Positions 24,444 through 37,400 of a DNA stretch of 64,000 bases are shown piece by piece; positions within the stretch are counted from its first letter, which is position 1; the number at the start of each line of letters is the position of its first letter. This stretch comes from Drosophila miranda (taxonomy: Eukaryota > Arthropoda > Insecta > Diptera > Drosophilidae), in NCBI RefSeq assembly GCF_003369915.1, contig NC_046677.1, forward strand, positions 21,346,913-21,410,912. The letters run 5' to 3'. A program made the position numbers and the translations under genes. Below the pieces are notes generated by a model. It ran no database searches, was not told where the DNA came from, and worked only from the letters and a program-made list of their open reading frames with translations.

Positions 24444-25366
24444 ATCGTACCGTATATAATGTTATATATTTTGCATAAAACGTGAATAGCAAACGAGACG
24501 ACACAAAAAATATAAAGTTGTATTGTATATAAGGCAGGCTCTATTTTTGCTAAATGTTATTTGAACAAATAGGGAAAACAAACAAAAAATAAATAAAAAC
24601 AACTCAGTAAAGTAAATGAAGCAAATGCAAAAAGCGCTAGACACAAAGCAACAATTATATATATATATATATTTCTTCACACGCATATATATACTGTTCA
24701 ATATTATTATTATCTTATATATATATATATATTGTATGATTGCTATATAAAATAGTTCTTTTGATACTTTGTACATGTTTTACTTTAAAGCAAGGCAAAA
24801 ACGAAACAAAAAATAAGCATATGAAAAGCCCAATCCTTAGCATAGATACATATAGTACCGATAAACAAACAGAAAAACACACACACACGTATATATAGAA
24901 GGAGAATTCTTAACTGCATACCAGCCACAGGCCCCCGCCCCTCCCCCCAGAAGTATCCCGAGCTCCGTAATAAAAGCAGAGGAAAGGAACCTGAAGAAGC
25001 GTATTTAGTGAACATTATTTAGATATTTTCTGAAGACAGCCCCCCCGCCCAAGCAAAACTGCAATAAGCCCCGCTAAGCACAGCAGCAACAAAATGTTAA
25101 TGGAAGTTGTATAAAACGTATAAATAATTTATATACCAGTACACACACAACCACACCCACACACATAAACAAATAAAAAATATATATATATATTTAAAAG
25201 CAAATGCAAAAAGTATAAAACAACCACAAGATGAACAACAACAACAAAAACGAAAGTGTCTTAAAACCGTAGTATTAGAAGTTTATTATTAATTTGTTTG
25301 TACTTTAAAGTAAAATATTTATAGAAAAAGAAAAAATACAAAGATTTAATATACACAGAAAATAAA
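23148..25366 (+). other. Ncoa6: Ncoa6 3' UTR
   Basis: More than 2 kb of AT-rich sequence with many A-runs, CA runs and TA repeats follows the TAG. It ends in the last strong AATAAA at 25361-25366. TGTATATA at 23191-23198 matches a Pumilio recognition element. No coding potential is visible. Confidence 0.6.
24404..24438. repeat. (AT)n microsatellite
   Basis: About seventeen AT dinucleotides in the Ncoa6 3' UTR. Shorter TA runs recur at 24656-24671 and 24716-24732. Confidence 0.9.
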
Positions 25367-25900
25367 AAAAAAACAAAAACCTGTCTTTTTCTTGGGTATT
25401 TGAGGAATTTCAGGAATCATCCAATGGAATACAAAAATAATTTCTTTTGAATAGTTTTGAAATCATGTCGTTATTGGGAATACATAAAACTTTTCGGGAA
25501 CCGAAATATACCTTTCTAGGAAAACATTAAGATCATGTATAAATTTCCAACATTTATAGAAGAATAATACAGAAATTTCAATAGGTTTCTGTGGGGTATG
25601 AATATCATTCAGAGGTTCAACTCCACATTTAAAAGGACTGCTATTCCTTCAATGTTTTATAAAGATTGTTTTCCCTTCAAAGAGTACTCGTAAGTACTTT
25701 ACTTTTCAATATGGATATATTGGAAATATAATGGAGTTTACTTCAATTTGTGATTATTTGAATAACTCCTCATCACCAGCATCAACTTATACCACGCTAC
25801 ATAAGGACCCATAAAAGATCATGCTCCCAAGCGAAAAATCTTTGTGAAATTCTTAAGAAGACCGACTGAAACCTGCTGGGAATTTAGCGGCCTAGCGGCA
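25367..25900. other. intergenic region, nothing recognised
   Basis: AT-rich DNA between the Ncoa6 poly(A) signal and the GC-richer leader of the sulfotransferase gene. No gene or clear element was seen. Confidence 0.5.
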
Positions 25901-25919
25901 AACTCTCAACACTTTGTTG

Positions 25920-26270
25920 TCAAAAAAAAAGCTGTCTCGCATCCTTTCTCACGGCGCCGGCGCATAGCATAGATTGTCGGCTTCACGGGACCAAAAGGAT
26001 GAACAGCAGCGACCAGCAGCAGCAGCTGCGGCCTGCCACGGGCTGGCAGTTGAGAGCGAGGGCCGCAGTGAGCAGCACGGCAAAGCGGAGCAGGCAGGAG
26101 AGACCCAGGAAAACGCAACACGTAACAGCGCCGCGACGAGGTGGTGGGGAGAGGGCACCACCAAGAGGCAGGGCAGGCAGCCAAAGAATAGGCGCATTCA
26201 GTGCTGTATACACAGGGAGGCTCCAGAAATAAAAGAAAAACTAAAACTAAAACGCCTGCCGCGCTTCAGA
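25920..26270 (+). other. sulfotransferase 5' leader exon (candidate)
   Basis: A GC-rich, CAG/GGC-containing block is set off from AT-rich flanks. It ends in CTTCAGA followed by GTGAGT at 26271, a strong donor. Open frames inside it (for example 25999-26232) are basic and low-complexity with no family match. The most economical reading is the non-coding first exon of the gene whose coding exon begins near 27.4 kb, with an intron of about 1.1 kb. Confidence 0.45.
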
Positions 26271-27385
26271 GTGAGTAAACCAAAGGATATATATCCTTAA
26301 TAGAGTGAATGTATACAATTCTTGAGGTGCAAATCTATGTGAATATATATGGACATACGTGGCAACTACTAGCCATGCCATCAATGGTCTACCATTGTGC
26401 CACAGCTATAACTGTTCTCAAATGGTCTCTGAGGTGTTATGAATACTTTAAGTCGCTCGTGTCCAAATCCCAGTCCTGCCAACAAATGGCACTATTAAAA
26501 GAACCAACAAAAAAAGCACTGGCAGCAATAAAAACGCAAGGAAAAACAACAATAAAAAACTAGAAAAAAAAGAGAACAGCAGATAGAAAAGCAAATGTTG
26601 ACGTTTAAGGATGACGTCCTACTTTTGGAGTGTTGCTGCTGCCAGCAGCGCCCTGTACTCTCTCCACGGCCATGCGTGTGCGTGCGGGCTGCTCCATTTG
26701 TGTGTGTGTGTGGAGGGGTATGACGTAGTTTCAAGTAAATACATACGTACATATTTATGTATTTTGGTGTGTACACACCAACAAGTGTCGCCTGGTGAAA
26801 GCGCAAAAAAAAAAAAAGGAAAGGAACCAGAGCGAAAGAGGAACAGAAAAAGAAAGGTTGCTTGGGGGCTGGCTGAAGCTTTTAATACCCTTGCAACAAC
26901 CATCGTTCCCAGCATTGCAGTTGTATATGTAACATATATTCCGATTTCAGTTCAATTTGAGTTGGTTTTTCTAAATTCTAAAAATAATAGTGCTATAATT
27001 GGCATTGAAAGTACTACCAAAGATAATTCCGAAATCGCACGCCTCTAAAGAGCCAAATATCCCAATATTCACGAATTAATGAACAATATAAAACAGAGAT
27101 TTAACATAGAATGGATTAGTTAATTAAAATTTGAGCTGGGTTACAGGACAGGTCATTCCTTACTTTAAAGTTTTTTCTTTGTTTGACGACGCGTTGCATA
27201 GAAATATAGACGGATATGGCATATCGATTCATCTGTTGATTCTTACAAAAAAAAATAGTATAATCTCAATTGCTTGTAGAAACTAAGAAAGGAACCCCAA
27301 ATCTTATTACTTGAATTCCTTTAAACCTTTACTCGTTAAAGTACCCTAACTAAGTATTTTTCCTTTTGATGCCGCCTTCACAGAC
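26271..27385 (+). other. leader intron of the sulfotransferase gene (inferred)
   Basis: Runs from the GTGAGT at 26271 to an acceptor such as TTCACAG near 27379-27385. It contains a TG/CA-rich stretch at about 26690-26775 and no supported gene. Confidence 0.35.
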
Positions 27386-27446
27386 ATCCCCAGTATTCCG
27401 TGGAACATGTAGTGGCCGCTGCAGGGCGGCGTTCTGCATTCATAAA

Positions 27447-28957
27447 ATGATCATTCGCCTACGCTATGGGAGACGTCTGCAGACCTATCTGAAGATAGGT
27501 GCCTGTGTCCTGGTGGGCGTCTGCTACTTTGCCTTCCTCTTCCGCGAGTCCCTCAATGCCTACGAGCACCGGGAGCGTGCCACGGCCGCCGAACTGGAGG
27601 CGGACGCAGCGGAGCCCTCCAAGCAGCAGCTCAAGCTCAAGCGCCAGCAGATGCAGCGCCAACGACTGCTGGCGCAGCTGCAGGCGGCCCAGGCAGGCAC
27701 CACTGGATCGAATGCCACTGGGAGCTCGGCTACCGCCGTTGCAGCTCCACTGCCACCGGCCAGCACCCTGAATCCCGTCTACGAGTACTCCGAGGAGCTG
27801 CACAGCAGCACCGAGCGGGAGCTGCAGAGGAGGCGCGAACACCTGGCCGCCGTCTGCGAGCGCTACAAGCTGCAGGAAAAGTACCCACCGAATCCCTGGG
27901 AGTTCTTTGTATCGCCGGGCCACAACAATCTCGTCTGGTTTGTGTTTGATCAGCCTCCTTGGCGATCCTGAAATACCTTCTAAATTCTCTGACCATTTCA
28001 GGTGCAATGTCTTCAAGGCGGCCAGCAGTACGTGGATGTATTACTTCAACGTATTAGGTAATTATCACTAGGTGTTTTGATTGATTGATTGATAAAACAA
28101 CATACATTGCGTGCACATGAGGCGGAATTTTGATGCTCGACTGTCCCTTTATCCCTTTTGTTCCAGCTGGCTACGATGTGAAGTATCTGCAGAGGACAGA
28201 GACTCAGCCACTGGAGCTGGCGCGGAAGCGTTTCCCCCGACCGGAGCTGGCCGAGCTGATGGAACTATTGCCCAGTGCACTGTCCTTCCTGTTTGTGCGC
28301 GATCCCTTCGAAAGGATACTGAGCGCGTACCGCAACAAGCTGGAGGGCAATCGGAATACCTTTTACAAGGCCTTGGGCACGAAGATTGTCCACCGTTTCC
28401 GAAATCACAGCCAGGGCGGGCCCTGGCCCCGCTGCGGACCCACCTTCGAGGAGTTTGTGCGCTTCCTCATCGCCGAGCACACGGCGGGCAAGCGTTTCGA
28501 CGAGCACTGGGCGCCCATCTACAGCTTCTGTACACCGTGCAGCGTCAACTTCACCATCATTGGGAAGACGGAGACGTTCCAGCGCGACTCGGAGTTCATC
28601 ATACGGCAGGCGGGCCTGGAGACGCTGCTCCTGGGCCTGGGAAAGTTGCCGCAGCGAAAGCAGCGCAGGATCGGCAACCAGGCGCGCAGCGGCATCAAGT
28701 CGGAGGCCGTGGTCGAGCGCTACTTTGCCGATATCGATCGCTCAACGTTGGACCAATTGCTCAAGATATATCGCATCGATTTCGAGCTTTTTGACTACGA
28801 CTACCGCAAGTACTACGACATGGTGCATCCCTGGAGCCTGGAGCAGAGCACAGCCGGCACGGCTGCAGCTGCAGCGGCTCCCGCCACGACCACGGCTGCG
28901 CCGGCGGTGGCGGCTGCAGGGGCCTCTGGCTCCACTCAGGGCTCAGCGGCGGCGTAG
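27447..28957 (+). CDS. Golgi carbohydrate (HNK-1/chondroitin-type) sulfotransferase
   Basis: Three exons, 27447-27937, 28002-28057 and 28167-28957, give 445 aa. It is a type II membrane protein: short basic cytosolic tail, one anchor (YLKIGACVLVGVCYFAFLF, residues about 14-32), a Gln/Ala-rich stem, then a lumenal catalytic domain. The family landmarks are the 5'-phosphosulfate loop CNVFKAASSTW (165-175), the 3'-phosphate motif FVRDPFERILSAY (225-237), and a CTPC segment followed by GKTETFQRD. These place it in the Sulfotransfer_2 family (chondroitin/dermatan 4-sulfotransferase and HNK-1 ST relatives), which moves sulfate from PAPS to glycans. The acceptor sugar cannot be told. The C-terminus is a low-complexity Ala/Thr tail. 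An upstream in-frame ATG at 27369 overlaps a likely acceptor, so 27447 is preferred. Probably the CG14024 orthologue by synteny (from memory). Confidence 0.88.
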
Positions 28958-29927
28958 ACTACAGAAGCTCAGTAGGATCCCTTGGATCCCGTAATCCCCC
29001 TCCCACATTGCGATGCGTCGTCAAACAATCTTATCATGTACCTTTTTACACAAGAAAACACGAAACAAACCACAAACCAAAACAGAACCCAACCGATGCT
29101 AACAAATCTACCAAAGTTTAAGGCCAAAATCAACGTTTTCCAAAAACGCAAAAAAAAACAAAACCAAAGAAACACCAAACAAAAAACTCTTGACCTCTCT
29201 TAGATAATGCCAAAAATACCAAAAAGGAATGTATTGTAGAAAGGAGAATGAAACTTAGTTAGAAACGAAAATGCATTTTGATGGATTTTGCCACCAAAAT
29301 TCGTACACGAATCCCTTAAAAAACAAACAATTTTACAACTCCCACACGAGAAAGGATGGACCGTGGCGTGGCGTGGCGTGGCATGTGTTGTGTTGTAGCT
29401 AGTGTTTAAGTACCTACAATTTACAGTTGCACTTTCAACCAAAGAAAACAAAAATGATATATATATACTATATAGATAAACGATATATACAGACCTCTAT
29501 ACCAATATCGCGAACGCTATTCTTCAAGGCAAGGCTGGGAGAGTTATATACAACCACAAAGTGAGAGATCGTCTTAAACCAAAGGAAAAAATTCTGTATT
29601 TACATATATTTACAACCGAATCCCCCAAAAAAAACCAAATACCAAATACGAAAACCCTCAACAACCACAACATATGGTACTTACTATTCATAAGCTATTA
29701 TACGTGCATATATATATGTACCTATACTCGTATATATGTATTAATGAAATTTATAAACAGGTCTTGATCTAAGTCTATAACTTTTGTGGACTAGATACAT
29801 TTTTCCTAGGCTAATTACGAAACAATCCAATGAAATTCTTGGAAATCTTCATATGAAAATTATACCAAAGAAGTATAGAAAGTACGAGTATTTGAAATGA
29901 CAAACAAACAAAAAAGAAAGAAATAAA
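28958..29927 (+). other. sulfotransferase 3' UTR with poly(A) signal
   Basis: An A-rich, low-complexity tail after the TAG ends with AATAAA at 29922-29927. It contains a short GCGTG-type tandem near 29363-29381. Confidence 0.55.
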
Positions 29928-30676
29928 AATGAGAATGGAAAACCAACAAGAAAAACTTTTCATGTGATGTTTAAGGATTTATTATTAAAATGACAGAGAA
30001 TATTTAATTATTATACCTTTATTGTATTTCTAATAATGAATGATAAAAGACAAAACCAAATTAGTGACATACACACGATATTATTCTGAATAAACTTAAA
30101 TTATCAATACTTTTTTTCGTTGTACAAATACAAACAACAAATCTATTAAGAATAAATATAATCTCTTTACCACTCAACAAGGCAATTGTTTTTGTTTTTT
30201 TTTTTTTTGTTTTTTAAGGAAAGTTACAAACATTAACCAATACTTAGATACTCGTAGGCCCAAGACAAAAAGAGAAATATAAAATCTATTAAATCCCTGA
30301 GATCCAGACTTTCATAAGTATTATTACAAACATTTCCCGCTGGTCGTCTATCTTCAAAAATTTGTTTCCACACTTTTAAAATATCAACATGTGAAATAGT
30401 AAAGCAGAAGAACAGACGAACAGATACAACAAGACAACGAAAATGTGCGTGTGAGCATGTCGCAATTGCATGAATTTTATTTAATTCATGCTTCCATCGT
30501 TCGAAGCAACAAAGAAGGCTCTGAAATAAATTTTCTAGCCTAGGAGCTATACCTTACATTCCATTTCATTTCAAAACTGAATATTGTCGAGAGCTTATCA
30601 TACATTACAGTTCAGTTCCAGTTAACTTAAAAATTTTATGTTTCCAGTCAACAAATTGAATAATTCAAGCTCAGTT
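29928..30676. other. intergenic region
   Basis: AT-rich DNA containing a long T run at about 30190-30220. The last 100 bases before the small gene at 30677 contain TTCAGTT (about 30611-30617), a reasonable initiator, without a TATA box at the expected distance. Confidence 0.45.
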
Positions 30677-30955
30677 ATGAGTAACAGGTGAGAGCACTAT
30701 TCATCTTTTACTATCATTTTAATAACTTTTCTAAACAACAGCACAAATCAGAATGGACTGTGGATCCTTCAGTTAATCCAGAACCAAAAGCAGCCCATTA
30801 CCTATGAGCGGATCATAGCCCTTATCGAAGAAGTAAAAAAAGAGCCGTTGGATACCCAGGAGAAAATAATAATAAACGCCACATTGCGAGCTGGCCTGCG
30901 ACTTGGCTTTTTTCAACGCGTCGGTAAAAAGTTTTCAGTGCCAATACTCCATTAG
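30677..30955 (+). CDS. small two-exon protein, DUF4777-like
   Basis: Exon 1 is only 11 bases (30677-30687, ATGAGTAACAG). It is followed by a 54-base intron with donor GTGAGA and acceptor AACAACAG, and exon 2 at 30742-30955 with the stop TAG. The joined frame gives 74 aa. It begins MSNSTNQNGLWILQLIQNQK, continues through TYERIIALIEEVKKEPLDTQEK and ends GLRLGFFQRVGKKFSVPILH. The pattern of hydrophobic and charged residues is helical and coding-like, resembling a winged-helix or histone-H1-like fold. It recalls the Drosophila-restricted DUF4777 family, but I assign that name with moderate confidence only. ATTAAA at 30996 and AATAAA at 31045 could end the transcript. Confidence 0.6.
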
Positions 30956-32031
30956 AAAATGTCCAATTACTGTATGCAGCTCAAACTAAACCAAAATTAA
31001 AGCAGTTAATGTATCCATGCCGACAGATAGAATATCACTTTTCAAATAAACAATATGATTTATCACTTATCACTTATTGGTTATGGCGTGTATAGTTACA
31101 CCTTTGGATACAAGTCTGTTTGTTCACCGGACTAGCTAATTCGCTTGAGGATTCACAGCTCGCGACCGCTTCTTATCGAACGCTTTTCAGAACTGATCTC
31201 AATTTCTGATCTCGTATCTTAGTGAAATCGAAGCCTATGCTTAAGCCAATCTTCTAGCATTTCAAGAGCGCAGTTCTATTAAGGTTTATTGTTGATGTTT
31301 ACGTTAACAGATATTAGCAAGTGTGGCGGAGATGTTTACATTTACTGGAGTAGCGTGGGGTCTGGCTTATTAATGTTATTGATCGCTCATCGAGTGAGTC
31401 ATTTGGTTTCGCTGGTCCCACAAGAGTTTTGATAATATTATAATTCTGCTTTTGTCAGGCCTGTCATTCTAACTTATAGTCATTTTATTCAAGCAAATCA
31501 AATAATTCTTTTGGCAGATCGATTTGGAGAACTTATTCTAAATAGGCCTTTAGTAATTTCATTAGTCGAAGAAAACTTTACGGACATTTTGAACAATTAT
31601 GCTACGTGTAGGCCTAGACTTCAGTAAAAATGTCACAAGACTTGATAGATGCCTTTTACAAATATTAAATAATAACTTAAATAACTACCACTAATAGACT
31701 TACAAAAATACTGCCCTCAGCAGCATATCCTCAGTACGAGGCATATTTTGGGAAACAGAACTTCTTTCAGATTCTCAAAATGCTGCATGGTTAGCTTTTG
31801 AGATGGATGATATCATCTGATTATGTATGGTAAGATCCATCATCCATTTAAAACATAAGTACTGAAACTTTTTTTAGCTCGAATACAAAATGCACAAAAT
31901 GCAATTCATTTTATTGTTGGACTTCTTAAAGATTTCAGTCACTGCCTACAAAAAAAAACTGTTCCATGTTTGAAGAAATTAAAGTGGTCAAAAACGAATA
32001 TGGATTTCTTTCATCATTATTAAAATGTAGT
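30956..32031. other. intergenic region between the small gene and the vri 3' end
   Basis: AT-rich sequence without a supported open frame. Confidence 0.45.
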
Positions 32032-33486
32032 TTTATTTTCATTGATCAACACAAACGAGTTATATATATGTATATATATATTTTTTTTTTTTCCATGTAT
32101 ATATTTAGTTGGTATAGATTCACATTATATCAATATAGTCATATAGATAGAGCTGCGTAAGCACAGTAATAGTAATAGTAATTGTAATAGTAATAGTAAT
32201 AGTAATAGTAATAGTAATAATCATATGTATTTTCTTGTGTGTGTTTCATTCTCTTTCATTTCCTTTGTGTAGTGTGGCTTTAGCATATGGGTAAATAGTT
32301 ATTTGTAGAGTTAATACAACTGCAAAGGTGAATGCACGCTCTCACATGGACTACACTGGCTGCTACAACACTAATACACATCTACAACAACTACAATATA
32401 TAGTATATAGTATATGCATATCGAATTGAGTGTGTATTTCCTTTGTTTTTTTCTCAGAGTTTCTTAAACTTTGATAAAATTTAGTTACAGCGCTACAGCG
32501 CCCAAATAAAGCAGCAGCAAAACAATAAATAAATTGGGAACGACAAACATTTTGGGTAGGGAGACATTTTTAAAATTATTTATTGCTGAATATAGTCGAA
32601 TATATTACGAATTCTTTTCAGATTTCTTGCATCTCTCAAGTTTTGAATGTGCTTCACGCGTTTCTCTCTTAAAGGTTAATGTATATGTTTTTTGCTTCAC
32701 TACGCAATTAAATATAATATAGTATAAAATAAAATAAAATAAGCTTAGCTTGCAACTAAAATTATGTACACGATATCGTAGGAATACAGCATATAGCATA
32801 ATTGTGTAATATGTACAATAGCAAAATACTTAGCAACGTTTGTTTGCCTACAAAATATATATCTTCAATCTTCAATCTGTGCATAAGGAAACTTTTTGGG
32901 ACACATAAACGTGTTTTGGTGACCCCGACTCGCGTTGGTCACCAATCTCCTATATAGCGTATACGTTGAAAGAAAGAAATTCTTGTTGATCTTAGGGATT
33001 CATCGTTTAGCTCCGACTTAGACGAGATCTATATAGTTTTAACGCACAGATACATATAAATAGATACGCTTTGAGTACACGATTACAGAACAAACACAGA
33101 TACATTTAAAGTTACAGATACAAACAGAGATAGAGATAGAATGGAGATAAAAATACATCTTTCGATAGATATAAACTCTTCTAATAGTCAACACTCTGGA
33201 CACTCCCTGGACTCAGGTTAAACATTCCATTCCTTATATGTAGCTCTGGAGGTACTCTATATATAATCGTACTCAAAAATTGTGTGTGATTCGGTATGTG
33301 TGTGTCAGGAGAACAACTGGCGCCATGGAACTCTCTCCTCTCCTCTCGCTTCGTATCCGCTCTACTCTAAGCGCTCCGCAAAACTTAACCTCGACTCTGA
33401 TTCAACCAGAGTCTCTGTCTCTTCGCTCTCTCTCCTCTGCCTTGCTTTCTTTTCTCCTGATCCTGATACTGCTCTTGCTCCCGTGC
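32032..33486 (-). other. vri: vri 3' UTR (probable)
   Basis: Downstream of the vri stop on the minus strand the DNA is AT-rich. AATAAA signals on that strand (TTTATT on the plus) lie at 32579-32584 and 32032-32037. I cannot tell which is used. A hexanucleotide AATAGT repeat (32166-32220) lies between them. Confidence 0.45.
32166..32220. repeat. (AATAGT)n tandem repeat
   Basis: About nine near-perfect six-base units, with one TAATTG variant, in the presumed vri 3' UTR. Confidence 0.85.
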
Positions 33487-36400
33487 CTACTCTGCGAGTG
33501 TCATCATGCTCTTGATGCTGGCCACCTCAGACTCGAGGCGCTCCAGCTGCGTCTTCAGCATTTGATCGCGTTCGGCCGTCGATACGACAGCGCCGGCGGC
33601 CCCCTCCTTGGGGACCAGCAGCTTGCGCTGGAATTGCGCCGTCCACTCCGCACTGGCGATGGAGATTCCAGAGTCGCGTTCGTCGCTGGAGTTGTCGCCA
33701 GCATCGTTCCAGGCTGGCGGCGAGGCTCGGCTGCAGTTGGGCTCTTGCTTGATGTGCTGCAGGGAGAGCAGAGCTGTGGCCGCCGCATCCTTGTCGCCCA
33801 AGTGAGATTTGTGGCGCAGCTTGAGGGGCAGACAGTTGTTGGCATCGCTGTTGCCAACGCCATGGGGCGGACTGTTGCGCTGCAGCTGCAGGGGTGCCAG
33901 ATGGGTGCCATGGACGTGCGGCTCGAGCTCCTGATCGTCGTCGCCGGAGCCGGCACCCGAAGAGCCGGACGAGAGGGCTGAAGAGGCGGGGGAAGATGTT
34001 GAGGATGTGGTGGAGGAGAGCATGTGCTCGTAGCTGGGAGAGCAGGCTCGTCGCGACAGGTTCAGCACGCTGGCTGCGGCTGAAACGGCAACAGAGGAGC
34101 TGCTGACCGCATCTACGGCGCTGCTGCTGACGGCTCCCTCCACGCTGTGGCTCCACGCGGCGGCTTCCAGGTGCTCCTTGTTAATGGCGGCCACATACGG
34201 ACCCGGTGCGGGCACATACAGCGAAGCACCGGGTGGGGGAGGACCCTGTGCTCCCACGGCAGCGGCATTATAGAGGGCTCCGACAGCCACCGCCTTGCGG
34301 AGACTGTCCAGATCCTCGGGCCGCACATTGCGATTGAGCGCCTGCTGGAGCTGCACTTGCAGGCTGGCGATTGTGTTGGTGGGCGGGCGGTTGAGCGAGT
34401 CGATGGGCGGTGAGCTGCAGTCGGCACTGGGTGTGGGCTCCTGCTGTTGTTGCTGTTGCTGCTGCTGCTGCTGCTGCGGCTGCTGTGGCTGGTAGAGATG
34501 CTGGGGCTGGTGTTGGGGTTGGGGCACGACCAGCGTCTGCAGGTGTGATGGCGGCGGTGGTGGAGGCGCATGCTGAACATGATGGACGCTCTTGACAGGC
34601 GGCTCTACAGAGGACTGACGGCCATTGCCATTGGGGCCGTATATGAGAGGTGTCAGTGGAGCATTTTGTCCGTTGTAGCCACTGTGGGAGTGTCCGCTGG
34701 GCGAGGAGCCACCGTCATCGTTTGGCGACGAAGAGGACGAGGAGCCGCCGCCGCTCATCTTGGCGCGCTTTGTGTTGCTCAGGACCTGCTCGCTGGTGGG
34801 CAGCGAGGCGAGGATCTTCTCCACGCTCACCAGATTCTCGCCAGAGATGTTGAATTTGTCGCGTATGGCATCCAGCTGGGCCTTCAGCACGTGGTTCTCC
34901 TTGGTCAGCTCGATGACGCGCTGCTCGAGCACCATGTCATTGTAGCGACGCTTCTCCCGGCTCCGTTTGGCCGCCTCGTTGTTGCGCCGCCTGCGGTCCC
35001 AGTAGCTCTCGTCTTTTTTGTTGTCCGGCGTGAATTCCCGCTGCTTGCGCTGCGAGAAGAGCTCTTTCTGGGCGGCCGTCATGGCCGACTGCGGCCCGTT
35101 GCCGTTCGGTGAGTTCTTGCCCATCATGTTGTCGCCGTAGCCGTTGCCTTGGGAAAATTTGCCTAGACTGTCGGACATGCCGCTGTCATTGGACTGTGGA
35201 CTGATGGATCCTCCGTACATGGACAGGGGATGCACTGCAAATGGGAATAGAAAGGAGAGATTAGTTAGATTGGAAATTGGCTTCTTGGTGTGCTGCTAGA
35301 TGGACTTACAATTTGTGGCCTCGTTGGAGCTGCCGTTCATCGACAGCGTCGGGGAGATGTTCGTCATGCGGACGTTGTTCATCATGGAGATCGAGCTGGA
35401 GATGGCTTTGTTGTGGCTATTGGTGGGGGTGCCGCTGAGCACTTCGGGCATTGCAGCGTCCTTGTAGAGCTGCTTTCCTGGATCCCTCAGGGGCGTCAGG
35501 TGTGCTCCGCCCGCTGCTAGAGCTAGGGGATGGTGGTGGTGTGGGGCGTACGGGTAGTCCCCGCTGCTGCCACTCAGCTTGTGCTGGCTATAGTGTTGCA
35601 ACTGCACTAGTTTCTGGTGCAGATGCTGTTGCTGTTGCGAATTGAGTTGCTGTGTGCGTGCAACTGGAATGAGAGAGTAAGGGAATAATTTATAAGTTAA
35701 CATATTTATTACGGTATTTATTAATGAATATTTATTTTTGGATCATTCTATCTTTATAAAAAACACCCTCCTCTTTTTGACGCCTAAAAACAGGCTAACA
35801 AATTTGTAATCATCAATTCTATCCTTATCCATAGATCTTCTTGGCAAACAAAACACCATGGTGCCAATTTCAGGTCTCAAGATACCGGCTATCTCCTGTT
35901 TCTGTCAGAAACACACGGCCACTTATCACATATTTATGACATTTCTTTTATAATGTTATCTCCTCTAACCGTTATCGGGGGAGTTGGCAAGAGTTCCCAC
36001 TCAATTCGAAAACCGTTGGGTCCGATGTGTCTAAAGCGATCTCTGCTGTTCTGGTCTGGTCTGGTCTGATGTCGAGGCAGACACAAATAACGGCAAACAC
36101 TCACACGCAGACTTTCTTTGTTTGATGGTCCTTGCCCTTGCCCCCCAAAAACCCAACCCACAAAAAGGGGGGAGGAGAACCAACTCCACTCGAAAATTGC
36201 TTTCGTTTTTAGCACAAGCATTTACACAATGATTACGGGGAATGATGCAAGAATCGGCGAGAATTAGACGACACAGAGGGAGAGAGAGAGAGAGAACCAG
36301 CAACAAAGGCAGACTCACACACACACAGACACAGACGGCGGCGTCGGAACGTAAACAAGAAATCGCACGTCGGAGATTGGCGTTGGACTGTGTGTGCTCT

Positions 36401-37018
36401 CGGTCGCATCGTCTCACCCTCACCCTCACCGTGACCATCGAATTGGCATTTACAGTTCAATGTGCTCGCCATCACACACACCCATACACATGCACGACGC
36501 TTGTACAGCCAGTCACGTCAGCGGCCAGACGCTGTTAACGTCGACGCTGACGCCGCAGCTGCCGGCAGGCAACCCCTACGGCAACGGCACCCACCCACCC
36601 CCAAGAACCTCGCCGCAGCAGCAGAGAGCAAGCAACAGAGGAACGACTGCAGTCGCTGTCGTCTTCTCTGCTGCTGCTGCTGCTGCTGGCCTCTGCCTTG
36701 ACAAAATTCACAAAAACAAAATGACTAAGCGTGCACGGCCATCCATGCTGACTCTCTCTCTCTATTTCTCCCTCCCGCTTTCATAAGAAATTGGCAAATT
36801 TTTGTTCTTTTTCCGATTAACTGGTAACTGTTCTTGTCCCGATTTGTTGTTGTTTGGTAACACCTACATTGCTGGGAATCCTTGTGGCTGTTCGTGGTAT
36901 TATTCTGCTTGTAGGGGGTATCCAAATTGTTGCTGTTCTTCAGAATCAGCAGATTCTTGGTTGTTGCAGCCGCTTTGAAAAAGTTCACTTTTTGCTCCAG
37001 CGTGCACACAATCGACAT
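33487..37018 (-). CDS. vri: vrille, bZIP circadian repressor
   Basis: Three coding exons on the minus strand, 37018-36868, 35663-35310 and 35234-33487, joined in phase 1 both times, give 750 aa. Exon 1 encodes MSIVCTLEQKVNFFKAAATT. Exon 2 is Gln/His-rich. Exon 3 carries the bZIP: basic region RRRRNNEAAKRSREKRRYND (about 249-268) and a zipper with hydrophobic heptads at L271, L278, L285 and I292. Conserved sequence ISGENLVSVEKILASL follows. The C-terminal two thirds is low-complexity with a polyglutamine tract (34440-34480) and Ser/Ala/Pro runs. This is the NFIL3/E4BP4-type VRILLE protein, a nuclear repressor of Clock transcription in the fly circadian loop that also acts in development. The upstream intron of about 1.2 kb and the E-box promoter at 41.0 kb fit its known regulation. 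Confidence 0.95.
34440..34481 (-). repeat. vri: polyglutamine tract in vri
   Basis: A run of CAG/CAA codons on the minus strand, followed by the PTPSADCSS segment. It lies in the disordered region C-terminal to the bZIP. Confidence 0.8.
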
Positions 37019-37400
37019 AATGTTTCGAAAATATTTTTATCTCACTTTTCAGTTATTCTTTTCTTTTGTATTGTTCCGGTGGCAGATGCTTAATGATAGT
37101 TCCACTGATATTTGCATTCCAAAAATCGAAATTAATCCACAAATTAATCACTTTGTTTGTTCCACTTAGAACCACAAAAACTTTCTATGCACTTGGCTTT
37201 CGTTCTGGTTTTTTCTTTTTCTGATTTCTTTGACTTTCTGGCGGGGCCGTGTCTTGTTGCGGATCGCGCACTTGGCCGAATGCTTGTATTAACGGTTCTC
37301 GTTGACGTTTTCACTGCTGCTGCTAGTGGTTTTAACCGAAATCGCGAGAGCCCCACAACCGCTTTGGACGAACTCTGAAGCGCAATTGAATTTGTAAAAG
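37019..37400 (-). other. vri: vri 5' UTR next to the first coding exon
   Basis: On the minus strand the bases above the ATG at 37018 read like a Drosophila leader (A-rich, few G/T runs, no long open frame) for about 380 bases, with a GC-richer block beyond it. A start site near 37.4 kb, or an acceptor from the upstream exon at 41.0 kb, are both possible. I cannot decide between them. Confidence 0.4.

Noticed and set aside
28111..28994. Second long plus-strand frames over the sulfotransferase exons
   Set aside because: Out-of-frame shadows; they lack the PAPS motifs that the chosen frame has.
33280..35520. Plus-strand frames across vri
   Set aside because: Antisense shadows of the vri coding exon, which has an unmistakable bZIP.
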